Of a stretch of 31,322 nt of DNA, positions 1 through 9,545 are shown in pieces. The notes beneath the pieces were generated by a model, which did no database searches, was not told the origin of the DNA, and saw only the letters and a program-made list of their open reading frames with translations. The position numbers were made by a program, and so were the translations under genes. Within the stretch, counting starts at the first letter, position 1, and each line of letters opens with the position of its first letter. Origin of the DNA: Anaerolineae bacterium (GTDB lineage Bacteria > Chloroflexota > Anaerolineae > JAAYZQ01); contig JAFGIA010000087.1 of assembly GCA_016929795.1 (NCBI GenBank), positions 1-31,322 on the forward strand, read 5' to 3'.

Positions 1-3000
1 CTGGCCACGTGCCCACAGGCTCCCAGGTCGTGCCGCCATCGGTCGAGCGCGCGACGTGATGCTGTCCGCCGCCGGCGTACACCGTCGCGTCCTGCGCCAA
101 GTCGGGCGACACCGCCAGGCCCCCGACATAATCCGTGGAGTACAGAGTCTCCCACGTGCTGCCGCCATCCATCGTGCGCCACACCATGGCCCCGATACTC
201 AACCGGCTGACGAGCGCGGCAAACATCGTCCCGTCGCTGCTGTACGCTGGCGATGGTGCGATCGCACTCACCCGGTACGACGACATCTGTTGCAGGCCCA
301 AGGGCGCCCAGCCTGTGCCACCGGCGCTGCCCAGGTACACGCCGTGCCGTTCCGTGCCGGCGGCCGGCACACCACTGCCCACCATCGCCACAGCGCCGGC
401 ACCCAACGGCGCCATTCCCGGCAGCAGGGTCCAGGTGCCGCCCCCATCGTCGCTCCGGTACACCCCATCGTCGCTCCCCACCAGCATCACCGCCTCGCCC
501 GGCCAGGCCGGCGAGAGGACAATCGCGTGCACCGCCCCGCCTGGATATCCGGCCACCACCGCCCACGTCTCGCCGCCATCCGGGGAGCGGTAGAGCCCTT
601 CGTTCGAGCCGGCAAAAAGCGTGGGATCGGCCGGAAACGCCGGAGATAGCGTGATCGCGCTCACCAGGAACGGGTCGCCCGGCAGCGTAGTGCTGATCCA
701 GCTCATCGCCCCGTCGTTTGAGACATAGATCCCATCGCCGCCCACAAATAGAGTAGGAGTGACCGCGTACGCAGGCGATAGGGCCAGCGCGCCGATAGGC
801 GTCGCCGTCAGTACTTCAGTCCACGTCGCCCCCGAGTCCTCTGTGCGGCTCAGCGACGCCCACCCTCCGGCAAACGCAACCCTGTCGGCTGCAAAGCCCG
901 GCGAGTAGGCCACCGCCGCCATGCCGCCCACGTCGTGGTGCACCGTCCAATTCAGGCCACCGTCGGTGCTGACCGCCACGCCGCCCCACCCCTTGCCAGC
1001 CAGCACGTGGCCGCTCGCGCCATAATCCGGCGCCACCGCTACCGAGGTGATGATTCCTGGTGGGCCATCGTAGAGGCGGCTGGCCCACGTCCAGCTCTGT
1101 CCGCCGTCGGTAGAATGGAACACCCCCCCGCCTGTCGCTGCGAACACGGTCCCATCCGTCGCGAAATCGGGCGAGAAGGCCAGATCGTGCACCGCCAGGC
1201 TGCCAGAGACGAACTCCATCCCCCCTGTCGCCGCTTGCCACGTCGCCCCGCCATCCGTCGAGCGGTAGATCCCTGACCCCGACTCAACGCTGCCCCGCTC
1301 CTGTGACCATTCGCCCGCCAGAACCACCCCATCGCCGGCAAACGCGGGCGACACAGCCAAAGCATGCGCCCGCACACCATGTGGCCCTGCCGTCGTCCAG
1401 GCCCCCGGCTCCGCCGGCCCGCCCTGTTTTATGTCCACCTTCCACAGCCCGGCATCGGCCGGCGCCCGCCTCGTCGTGGCAGCATACACGCGCAGCGACC
1501 CTGCCGGCACCGAGGCTACGTCCAGCACACTTGTGTCCCCCATTTCCGTACCAGCCATCGCCCAGCTACTCCCGCCGTCGACCGAGCGATACACGGCACC
1601 ATCGCCCGATTCGGAGCCATAGTACACCCCTGCCAGCACCGATCCGTCGACGGCAAATGCCAGATCTGCAATGTGCAGCAAGCCTGCTTCCGACCAAGCC
1701 GGAATCTCTGCGCCCACGCGCTCCCACGTGTCACCGCCATCTGTCGAGCAATAGATCTCACCTGCCGCCAGCGGCTCATCCACGCCCGCGTACAACGTGC
1801 GGCTCGCACCCAAGGCCGGCGACACCGCCAGCGCGCCAACCGGCCGCGAGAACACCTGGCTCCACGACAGCCCGCCGTCCGTCGATCGCTGCAGCCCGGC
1901 ATCCAGGGTGCCGGCAAAGAGGGTCTGGTCAGCCGCATAGCCAGGCGAGGGAGCCAGGACGTGCGCGTGAATGTCAGGCGCCAGCGCCTGCCACGTCTGT
2001 CCGCCATCGGTCGAGCGAAACAGGCCGAGCGCCGCCGAGTAGGTTGACTGGCTTACCCACACCGTCTCGTCTGTACGAAAGTCGGGCGAGATCGCGAGCC
2101 CGCGGCAAATCCTGTCGGACATGACCTCTTCCCAGTTTTCTCCTCCGTCGAGCGAGCGATACACGCCACCATCGGCAAAACCATGCTGCCCCAGCGTGCC
2201 CGTCGTCGCAAACGCCACGCCGTCGTCGAGAAACGCAGGAGAAAAGACCACACCTGTTACCCGATCCAGGCGCCCCGTGACGTCGCGCCACCTGGCGCCG
2301 CCGTCCACAGACAGGTAGAGTGCGCCGTCGAGCGACATTGGCGTGCCGCCGTCCACCCGCTGGTGATGGAAAAAGCTGGCGCCGGCAAGCAACACCTCGG
2401 GCGCGCCGGGTGCCGTGGCGATCGCGCGCACATCCAGGGCTGGCATGCCCCGGTCGTGGCCCTGCCACCAGTGAATGCCACGGTCGCCCGAGTAGTAGAG
2501 GCCGCTCTCCGTTCCTGCCAGCGCCACATTGTCCCACGTGCCGCTTGGTCCCAGCGCCAGCGCCTGCACCCCACCCCCAACAAAGCCCCCTTCGTACGAA
2601 GCGGCAGGATCGTACCAACCCACCGGCTCCCACGTGGTGCCACCGTCTGCCGAACGATAAGCGCCAGAGTCAGCCGAGCTGGCTGCCACGATCACGGGGT
2701 CGCCCGGACTGAAAGTGGGCGAAAAGGAAAGCGTATGCTTCCCGCCTGGATCGAGCGCCAACCCCACGGCCGACCAGCTCCCCCCCCGTCGGTCGACAGG
2801 TAGAGATGTCCGTCCGCTTCCGCCACAGCCACCACCAGCGTATCTTCTCCATAGTTGGGCGACACCGCAAAGGCGCTGACTACCACGCCCGGCCCTGCTG
2901 GCGCCCACGTCGCGCCCGCATCTTCAGAGCGGTACAGCCCGTCGCCGGACACCAGGGCAAATAACGTGTCGTCGGTGCCATATTCCGGCGAGAAGACGAG

Positions 3001-3537
3001 CCGGGACACCGTGTGGCCTGCAAACCACCCGCCGGCCGGCACAAAAGTCATCCCCCCATCCACCGACACAAAGGTCTCGGCGCCGGCGGTGACGTACACT
3101 GTACCATCTGCCCTCAAGTCGGGCGAGATCGACAGGCGCGGCAGAGCCGGCGGTTGCGTCCACGCCGGGGTAACCTCCGCCCACGAACCACCCCGATCCG
3201 TCGAGCGGTGTACCTCGTAGCCAGTGGTCCACAGGCCGTGCACGGCGAGGAGCGTGCCGTCGTCGTCGAATGTGGGTGACAGCGCAAGGTCGACAACGAT
3301 CCAATCGCTCGGGCCGGCGAGATGCCATGAAAGGGTTCCGTCGTCGGTGCGGTACACACCCTGACCGCGAAAACCGGCAAAAGCCGTGCGGTCCGTGGGA
3401 TAGTCAGGAGAGATGGCTACCACCGCGACGCTCCCGCCGCGAGGTCCAACCAGGGGCTGCCACACCTCTGCCTGCGCTCCCGCCGCTGGCGGCAGCAAAA
3501 GGCAGACGATCAATGCACTCAGCAGAGTCCGCTTCAT
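1..3537 (-). CDS. Giant secreted Asp-box (BNR/sortilin-like) beta-propeller protein, 3' end outside window, frameshifted
   Basis: The start ATG at 3537 has GGAGG six bases upstream. It opens a signal peptide (MKRTLLSALIVCLLLPPAAG, then AQA). The rest is an array of about 21 modules, each ending in a variant of S-x-D-G-G-x-x-W (Asp-box), with D codons near 3196, 2788, 2645, 2483, 2303, 2147, 2006, 1877, 1739, 1577, 1253, 1106, 962, 836, 578, 446, 167 and 38. Such arrays fold as beta-propellers and are usually extracellular or surface proteins. The ligand is unknown. All D codons from 3196 to 2788 lie in one frame and all from 2645 to 38 in another, so there is a single frame change, at the C8 run 2780-2787. 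With that repaired the reading is open to base 1 (about 1,180 residues) and no stop codon is seen. A disrupted gene, slippage or an assembly error are all possible. Confidence 0.85.
2780..2787. other. C8 homopolymer at which the Asp-box gene changes frame
   Basis: On the coding (minus) strand this is eight G directly after the D codon of an S-T-D-G-G motif. As written the frame runs on into about 30 atypical residues and stops at 2692. With nine G (or six) the reading becomes STDGG(G)SWSAVGLALDPGG and continues in the frame used by all later Asp-boxes. Upstream and downstream codons are otherwise consistent, so only this run needs to change. Confidence 0.85.
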
Positions 3538-3630
3538 AAAGCGCCTCCTAATCTGTACACCGTTTTCCAACCAAACCCGATCCTTTCCGCAACCAACCCC
3601 GTCACCATCACCATTGCGCCGTGCTATACT

Positions 3631-3672
3631 CACATCAAGACGGCCGACATAAATGTCGGCCGTCTTGATGTG
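3631..3672. terminator. Perfect 20-bp inverted repeat, probable terminator hairpin after the radical SAM gene
   Basis: Two perfectly complementary 20-base arms (3631-3650 and 3653-3672) flank a 2-base AA centre. It starts 12 bases past the stop codon of the radical SAM gene and lies about 95 bases before the Asp-box gene. Neither strand has a U run after the stem, so it is not a textbook Rho-independent terminator. It could instead stabilise mRNA ends or be a mobile repeat. The remaining spacer (3538-3630) shows a ribosome binding site but no convincing promoter. Confidence 0.55.
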
Positions 3673-3684
3673 GCACGCATGATC

Positions 3685-5151
3685 TCACTCTATTGTCGTG
3701 GCGTAAAGCCTGATCAATCGCCGCGCCTCCAGGCGAGCCAGTTCGGGAAGAAGCGCCTTGTACACCTGGCAGTATGCATCGTGCAGCGGGGTACCGCGCA
3801 AAAGCGGACAGCCGCCCGCGCACGCGCTCTGCCATGGGCACCCTTCACACTCTGCCTGCTGCTCTACAGGCGTAAACAGGTCCATTCCTCGCTCACGGAT
3901 CGCCCCCAACGGGTCGTCGGCGGCCAGATGCGACCACGGCGTGTCGAGCAACATCTGGCATGGAGACACGCGCCCATTGGCGTCCACCGCCACGTAACCC
4001 CTCCCGGCTGAACAAGCGTAGCGATGGGGCACGTCAAGGCGGACTCGGTCAAGAATACCCGACACGGGCACAGAATAGTCCGGATAGTCATCGATGATGC
4101 GCAGCACACCGAGCACCGCCTCGATGAGCCGCGCAGGCTCGACCACGAGTGAGGAGAGCGCACCTGCCGAGCACTCGCGCGCGCATTCCCGGTAAAAGTT
4201 CAGACTGAAGGGCAGATCACGCGCCAGGGCAAAAGCCGCCGCCTCTGCAGCGCCATCAAGGTTGAGCGCCGTAAGTGTGATCGAGATGTCAGGACGCAGA
4301 CCGTGGGCGATCGCCCGCTCGATGGTACGCACCACCTCCTCGTAAGTACCTTGCCCCCTCGCCGAGCGCAGCCTATCGTGCGCTGCCTGCCCACCGTCGA
4401 GCGACACCATCAAGCCCATCTGCGCGTCGGCAATCTTTTTCAACGTCGCATCGGTCACACCCACGCCGTTGCTCAGGATCACTTCATCGAGCAGCAAGCC
4501 GGCAGCCGTGGCCGACCGGGCAGCGTGGCGATGAATAACCTCTACGAGGCCAAAGGCCAGCGTCGGCTCGCCACCGGCATATTTGAGCCGCAGCGTTCGG
4601 TAGCCGTACTGCCGCGCCATCGTTACCAACCGGTCGACGGCGTACAGGCCTGCTGCCGCCGTCATGGTGGTCGGTTGCTTGTGGACGTAACAATAGGGGC
4701 AGGCCAGGTTGCACGCTTCGGTCACGTGCAGCCAGGCGGACAGGGTAGATGGCTGCGTCACAATCGACACTGTCTCGGCCGGGCGCAGCAGCCCTGTGGC
4801 CATCAGCGACCCGGCTGCCTGTCGCACCAGCGCCGGCACCATGTCACTGGCGTGCGTGCTCACCTCATCAACAGATACTGGACAATCAAAGGCGGCGAGC
4901 ACGCGCTGCGCTGCCGGGCTCAACGCCGCGACACCTACGGGGCCGGCCGGGTTAAACGTCGCCTGCCAACCTCCGTAGAGTGGCCAGCTCTGGACGCCTG
5001 GCTGCTGGATACATACATCAGAGCCGCTCAAGATCGCTGCGGCAAGTTCCAGGTCGAGTGCACAAGCGCAATCACATTGGCACTGGCCCAGGTGCGCAAA
5101 CGGCGCGCCAGGATACAAAACGAAGGGTGGTATTTCCGCCTGATGCTCCAT
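3685..5151 (-). CDS. Radical SAM/SPASM enzyme, peptide-maturase type
   Basis: 488 aa. The radical SAM motif CNLACPYC (C147, C151, C154) binds the catalytic 4Fe-4S cluster. A C-terminal SPASM region has CSAGRGY...SPC and then CEGCPWQSACAGGC with a further Cys, positions expected to bind auxiliary clusters. SPASM enzymes mostly modify ribosomal peptides or act as sulfatase maturases. The ~100-residue region before the core has helix-rich, PqqD/RRE-like spacing (inference) and begins with an odd CxCxCxC cluster (C24, C26, C28, C30). No precursor peptide gene was recognised nearby. Start chosen at ATG 5151 because AGGTGG lies five bases upstream. An in-frame ATG at 5232 lacks a Shine-Dalgarno but sits about 13 bases after the likely transcription start, so a near-leaderless longer form is possible. 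The substrate is unknown. Confidence 0.88.
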   Translation of the reverse strand: MEHQAEIPPFVLYPGAPFAHLGQCQCDCACALDLELAAAILSGSDVCIQQPGVQSWPLYGGWQATFNPAGPVGVAALSPAAQRVLAAFDCPVSVDEVSTHASDMVPALVRQAAGSLMATGLLRPAETVSIVTQPSTLSAWLHVTEACNLACPYCYVHKQPTTMTAAAGLYAVDRLVTMARQYGYRTLRLKYAGGEPTLAFGLVEVIHRHAARSATAAGLLLDEVILSNGVGVTDATLKKIADAQMGLMVSLDGGQAAHDRLRSARGQGTYEEVVRTIERAIAHGLRPDISITLTALNLDGAAEAAAFALARDLPFSLNFYRECARECSAGALSSLVVEPARLIEAVLGVLRIIDDYPDYSVPVSGILDRVRLDVPHRYACSAGRGYVAVDANGRVSPCQMLLDTPWSHLAADDPLGAIRERGMDLFTPVEQQAECEGCPWQSACAGGCPLLRGTPLHDAYCQVYKALLPELARLEARRLIRLYATTIE

Positions 5152-5191
5152 TGTAGCCACCTGTGACCCCAGAGTTTCTCCCGATGAGCCG

Positions 5192-5212
5192 CCCTCGTGA
5201 AAAGAACGAGGG
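5192..5212 (-). promoter_or_regulatory. Short hairpin in the leader of the radical SAM gene
   Basis: A 7-bp perfect stem (CCCTCGT / ACGAGGG) with a 7-base loop lies between the predicted promoter and the preferred start codon at 5151. If the upstream ATG at 5232 is used the hairpin would be coding. A regulatory role is only a possibility. Confidence 0.3.
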
Positions 5213-5251
5213 ATAACCTGAAGCAGCCTCATCTGACTCGTATTACGTCAC

Positions 5252-5280
5252 ATTTTACCATTCTAGCGCCTTCTGCCCAA
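5252..5280 (-). promoter_or_regulatory. Candidate sigma70 promoter of the radical SAM gene
   Basis: Minus strand: TTGGGC (5275-5280), 17-bp spacer, TAAAAT (5252-5257). The -10 matches consensus at five of six positions and the -35 at only three. It implies the radical SAM gene can be transcribed separately from the ATPase genes upstream. The rest of the 5281-5360 spacer shows nothing definite. Confidence 0.5.
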
Positions 5281-5360
5281 TCCTCTCAGCGGTGGAAGTA
5301 GGGGAGTAGAGTCACTGCCCCTGCGTAGTAGACCCCTGGCTGCTGTGGGGCACACGTACG

Positions 5361-8300
5361 TCACAACCATAGAGTCGCAGGGCCGAACATTCGCACCAGA
5401 AACTGCTGGAATCGAGTGGGCTGCTGTAGCGCACGATCGGCGGCAACCTGGTCCGCGTATCGATGCAGGCTCGGAATACTCAGCTCGTCCTCGAGGATGC
5501 GTCGGTGCAGGCTCCCCTCGGCTCGAATCAGGTCGAAATGCTCTTCGGCTACCAGGCTGTTGTACGCGAGCGAGAGGGTGATGTGCGTGGCCGCTTCCCC
5601 CAGCCCCTCCTCCCAATCTGATCCGGAAACCAACCCGCGTACCCTGTCCAGGGCGATATACGCGACCAGCATCTCAGACTTGCCCAGAATACTCCAGAAG
5701 GGAAGACACGCCTCATCCTTGCGCGCCCCCACAGCCATAGCGGGCAGTGGCCCGGCATCGGGGAAAAAATAGTCTGCCGGAATGCACGCACGCACCTCCT
5801 GCAGTGATTCGAATGCACTATCCAACTGGCCCGCATAGTACCACAACCAGCCCAGGTTGGCCCACGCCGCTGCTGCCTGGTCAGGCAGGTGCATCGCCCC
5901 TGCCACCGTGGCCGCACGGCGCAGATCCTCTTCGCTCCTGCGCACCACCTGCACCATGGTCACACTGTCGTGCTTGTGTATGTACCCGCGCGCGATCTCC
6001 CGATACAGGCACCCACGCTCGATGAGGGCAGCGATGCGGTCGGTAGGCGAACTCTTGAGTAGGTTCACCGCCTGATTAGCATCTTTGAGCGCTTCGTCTC
6101 CGGCCTTGCTACCGCGCGCTCCTGCCGTAGATGCCAGGTTCATCGACACATCCTCTTCGATCTCGCTCACCATCAGGTATCGATGCGCGCGCGCGCGTGT
6201 GAGGTAAATCAGGCCATGCAGGCGAGGCGCGTGCACCCCCGCTGCGACGTCCAGAGCACGGCCTGCGTAGCGCAGCGCGTCGCGCGGATGGTGGTCATAT
6301 ACCTCCACCAGCGCCCGCGCGTTGAGTGCCCTTGCCAGCACGAGGGTATTACTGCCACCGCGCCGCGCCCAGCCCTCCGCCTCTTCCGTCAGCAGCCGTG
6401 CATGGCGGAACTCGCCTGTCAGCGCCATAGCGAACGACAAATTGATCAGGACGGGGGCCAAATCTGACAGCGCCAGGCGCCGTTGTAACATCGCCGATGC
6501 CTGGTAATGGGCCACCGCCTGAACGTAGCGCCCCTGCTGCCGGTCGAGGTACCCTTGATAGTTGACCGCCGACGCCTTGAGCATCCGTGCCCGCCAGCGG
6601 CGCGCCTCGAGTGTTACCTTTTCTGCCGGCGGATGCGGCGCGCGCTGCCACCAGAACAGCCGCTTACCCGGTGCCGGCGCCTCGGGCTCCCCCAGGGCTT
6701 CGTCGACCTCGCGCGCGACTCGAGCCAGCAGCAGGCGCGCCTCCTGCCAATCTCCCTCCTCACCGCGCAAGATCCTGGTCACCGCCCGGTAGAGCTGCAG
6801 GTGAGCCAGCGTGAGGTCGAGTGCTTCCAGGGAACGATCCCATCGATCGTAGATCCGATCCAGGATGTCGAGTGCCCGTTGCGGCTCATTCTGTAGAAAA
6901 AGCGTGCGTGCCCCCCAGCGCACTGCCCCGTCGAGGCGTACATCCCACGGGTCAAGGCCGGCGAGCGCCCCATAGGCTTGCAGCCAGACCAGGGTGCGCA
7001 GCAGCTCGGTGCGCAGCAGCATGTCCATCTCGGCGTCTCCCGCGTCGAGCGCCTGCTCTGCCAGCCAGAAGTACATGGCAAAGCCCAGTTGTGGCCGGTG
7101 GCGCAGCCGGTAGTGCATCTCTTCAACACGCAGCTCGCGCAGCCGGGCGCGCAGCACCGGGGATGGGGATGCCTGTGCTTCCATTTGCTGCTCCAACCAG
7201 CGGATCTCGTCATCATAGTACGCCAGAGCGGCCGAATATACCCTGTCGCGCTCCTGGTCACTGCACGTCTGGAGCACGTGTTTCTCGAGGAGTGCGTACA
7301 TCTCGTCGTGCAAAAAGATGCGCGCGTCGGCGGGGCGAACCTTGACGAGCGCCAGGCGCGCGGCCTGTTTCAGATACTCGTGTGCCGCTTCTACGTCCCA
7401 CTTCCCATCAGGGGTTGTCAGGTCCATGACCCGCGCCAACAACCCGGCCGTTGCACCTTTGCGCAGCCACGCGAGAGAACGGAGCGTGTCACCAATCGGC
7501 GTTGGGCTTTCCTGAATGCGCACAACCAATGCCCACTCAATCTCTGCGCGCCACGCCTCCCCCCCGCGCTGCTGTAGTTCGTCCAGCAGGCGACCGAAAG
7601 CGGGCGGCAGCGCCCAACCATGCGCCACCATGTCAGCTACTAGCGCCAGCAGGATCGGTCGCCCACCCGTCAGAAAATGAACGATCTCTCCCCGCTCGGC
7701 CACAAAACTGGCCAACCGGTCAGCCGCATCTCTGTCATCCTCAAGTTGCAGCTCCGCGACCGATTCAAGGTAGGCCCGGCTCTCGCTCTCTTCCAGCGCT
7801 GCCAACTGAATGCAGGCCACCTGTGTGACCGGCAAACGCTCGTCTAGCGTCTCGAATCGTTCTGCCAGGAAACTGGGACGTCCGGCCAACAAGATGAGGG
7901 TGTGACCGACCAAGCCGGGAAGGAAAGAGCGCAAGATCCACTCGCCAGCGCTCAGGATCGGCACCTCTTCTCCCAGTTCTTCCTGGAACGGGTCGTGCTC
8001 GTGCGCCAGCACCTCGATGGTGTCAAACGCCACCACCACCCCATGCTGGGCCAGCGCCGCAAACTCGGCCAGAAACGATTGCTGCAGAGCCTCTGTCTTT
8101 TGCTTCACCACGTACGTATCGCCCGCACCACGTGCCCCGTCAAGGTCGTGCAGCAATGCCAACGTCCCTGCAAAACCGGCTGGGTTGGTCACCTGGACGA
8201 TCTTGCGCACCAATCCTTCGATCGTATGCACGTCGGCATGGTACAAGTCAACAATTTCGCTCGCCACACATCCGATCACAAGATCCCCGCACCCACTCTT

Positions 8301-8477
8301 TTGCCTGGCGTGCTCGAGGGTTGCTTCGAGCAACGCCGTCTTGCCGATGCCCCCCTCCCCTTCAAAGTAGAGAACATGGCTGCCACCACGCCTCACTCTC
8401 TGCTCCACTTCTTCGAGGAGGCTATGGCGCCCAATCAGCGGCACACGTGCTGCACCTTGGAAATCGATCAAATCCAT
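5361..8477 (-). CDS. STAND-like P-loop ATPase with long C-terminal TPR-like array
   Basis: 1038 aa. The N-terminal third is an AAA/STAND-type ATPase: LIGR at 14-17, Walker A GEGGIGKT (40-47), and hydrophobic Walker B ending VVVAFD (D152). Residues ~450-1000 are helical and Ala/Leu/Arg-rich with TPR-like phrases such as YQGYLDRQQGRYVQAVAHYQ, as in bacterial NLR-like regulators and MalT-type proteins. No HTH, TIR, protease or nuclease effector was recognised. Start chosen at ATG 8477, with GAGGAG five bases upstream. A GTG two codons earlier overlaps the Shine-Dalgarno. It follows the 341-aa ATPase after 28 bases and is the last gene of the three-ATPase cassette. A signalling or conflict (defence) role is inferred from the architecture only. 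Confidence 0.82.
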   Translation of the reverse strand: MDLIDFQGAARVPLIGRHSLLEEVEQRVRRGGSHVLYFEGEGGIGKTALLEATLEHARQKSGCGDLVIGCVASEIVDLYHADVHTIEGLVRKIVQVTNPAGFAGTLALLHDLDGARGAGDTYVVKQKTEALQQSFLAEFAALAQHGVVVAFDTIEVLAHEHDPFQEELGEEVPILSAGEWILRSFLPGLVGHTLILLAGRPSFLAERFETLDERLPVTQVACIQLAALEESESRAYLESVAELQLEDDRDAADRLASFVAERGEIVHFLTGGRPILLALVADMVAHGWALPPAFGRLLDELQQRGGEAWRAEIEWALVVRIQESPTPIGDTLRSLAWLRKGATAGLLARVMDLTTPDGKWDVEAAHEYLKQAARLALVKVRPADARIFLHDEMYALLEKHVLQTCSDQERDRVYSAALAYYDDEIRWLEQQMEAQASPSPVLRARLRELRVEEMHYRLRHRPQLGFAMYFWLAEQALDAGDAEMDMLLRTELLRTLVWLQAYGALAGLDPWDVRLDGAVRWGARTLFLQNEPQRALDILDRIYDRWDRSLEALDLTLAHLQLYRAVTRILRGEEGDWQEARLLLARVAREVDEALGEPEAPAPGKRLFWWQRAPHPPAEKVTLEARRWRARMLKASAVNYQGYLDRQQGRYVQAVAHYQASAMLQRRLALSDLAPVLINLSFAMALTGEFRHARLLTEEAEGWARRGGSNTLVLARALNARALVEVYDHHPRDALRYAGRALDVAAGVHAPRLHGLIYLTRARAHRYLMVSEIEEDVSMNLASTAGARGSKAGDEALKDANQAVNLLKSSPTDRIAALIERGCLYREIARGYIHKHDSVTMVQVVRRSEEDLRRAATVAGAMHLPDQAAAAWANLGWLWYYAGQLDSAFESLQEVRACIPADYFFPDAGPLPAMAVGARKDEACLPFWSILGKSEMLVAYIALDRVRGLVSGSDWEEGLGEAATHITLSLAYNSLVAEEHFDLIRAEGSLHRRILEDELSIPSLHRYADQVAADRALQQPTRFQQFLVRMFGPATLWL

Positions 8478-8505
8478 CGCCACTCCTCAGATCCAGCTCG
8501 TGCCA

Positions 8506-9531
8506 TCACGCGGCTTCCTTGAGCATAGCCAGCAACGCCGCATTTCGCGTGCGCATAACTTCGCGCACTGCGCGCTGCACACTGTCGACGAGAACAATTC
8601 GACCTGGCGCGTTGGCCGCAGGCCGAGCCAGCCAGTATTTCCGCAGCAGGTTGGGCACCCCACGAGCGTGAACCGAAGAGCCGCCCGGCAGATCCTGGTA
8701 GTGACCGTAAATGTCGAGCATGCGCTGGATGCCTGCGTGCTCGAGAAACGGCAGCGCACATACGGCTTCGAGGCAGCCGCGCACCACGCTGCGCTCAGCG
8801 GCTGGCACGCGATCGAGCCAGTAGTCAAGTAGCTGCTCGAATGCATCGACGCGGGGACAGGTGGCGAGCAGGTAATTGAGCAGTGGCAAGCCATCACTCA
8901 ACCGCCAAATATCATCTGGCACAGCCGGTGCCTGTGCCAGGCCGGCCCTCTCCAGGCATCGCCATTGCATGCGAGTCTGCATCTGGTTAAAACGAGGCAT
9001 GACCACCACCTCACCGCCGCGCAGCGCAGGCGCTCGCCAGCACACCTGGGTGGGATGAATCAGCGCCATCACAACCAGTGAGCGGTGAACCGCCAGGTGT
9101 GGCCGCAGAACGATATCTTCTACTGCTCTCAGGTGCTCGTCAAGGTGGGGCGGGACGTGGTCCAGAAGCAAAAAGCCGGCCCCATCCTCGCACACGCGCC
9201 GCACTTGATCCTCTACAGCGTGGACATACTCGTCGACGCTCGGAAAGGCCGTGCGGCTTTCGAGGTTCAGGTACACAGCAGATGTCCCCATCTGCTGCTC
9301 ACGCGCCAGGTGGCGCAACAGCCACGACTTGCCCACCCCCCTCTCGCCCACCAGCGACAGCGCCAGGTCACCTGGTGCGCAAGGGAGGGTCGATCTCAGC
9401 CCTACAATGTGCGGGCGTGCCAAGCTCGGTGTGTGCACTGCTTTCCACCTTTTGATCTTGCCATGCACGTACTGCCCCACTTCTTGTGGGGTCACAAATA
9501 GGCTGGCGTCATAACCAAGCGGCAGATCCAT
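8506..9531 (-). CDS. P-loop ATPase, second gene of the cassette
   Basis: 341 aa. Walker A is GERGVGKS (62-69) and Walker B is GFLLLD (D124). Then follow an Arg-containing sensor-like region and a C-terminal helical segment resembling a winged-helix/ATPase lid. The size and layout fit a minimal STAND/AAA module without its own sensor repeats, so it may need the neighbouring proteins. The ATG at 9531 has AGGA just upstream (short spacing). The gene is 14 bases downstream of the 652-aa protein and 28 bases upstream of the 1038-aa ATPase, so co-transcription is very likely. The family cannot be named more exactly by eye. Confidence 0.8.
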   Translation of the reverse strand: MDLPLGYDASLFVTPQEVGQYVHGKIKRWKAVHTPSLARPHIVGLRSTLPCAPGDLALSLVGERGVGKSWLLRHLAREQQMGTSAVYLNLESRTAFPSVDEYVHAVEDQVRRVCEDGAGFLLLDHVPPHLDEHLRAVEDIVLRPHLAVHRSLVVMALIHPTQVCWRAPALRGGEVVVMPRFNQMQTRMQWRCLERAGLAQAPAVPDDIWRLSDGLPLLNYLLATCPRVDAFEQLLDYWLDRVPAAERSVVRGCLEAVCALPFLEHAGIQRMLDIYGHYQDLPGGSSVHARGVPNLLRKYWLARPAANAPGRIVLVDSVQRAVREVMRTRNAALLAMLKEAA

Positions 9532-9545
9532 GGTCCTATAGCGCT

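Noticed and set aside
1974..2633. 219-aa minus-strand frame overlapping the Asp-box array
   Set aside because: It is out of frame with the regularly spaced Asp-box motifs, which are all in one other frame through this stretch.
5263..5372. Short minus-strand ORF (~36 aa, MVVTYVCPTAARGL...) as a precursor peptide for the radical SAM enzyme
   Set aside because: No Shine-Dalgarno, its start lies inside the end of the ATPase gene, and there is no leader-like or Cys/Gly-rich core pattern.
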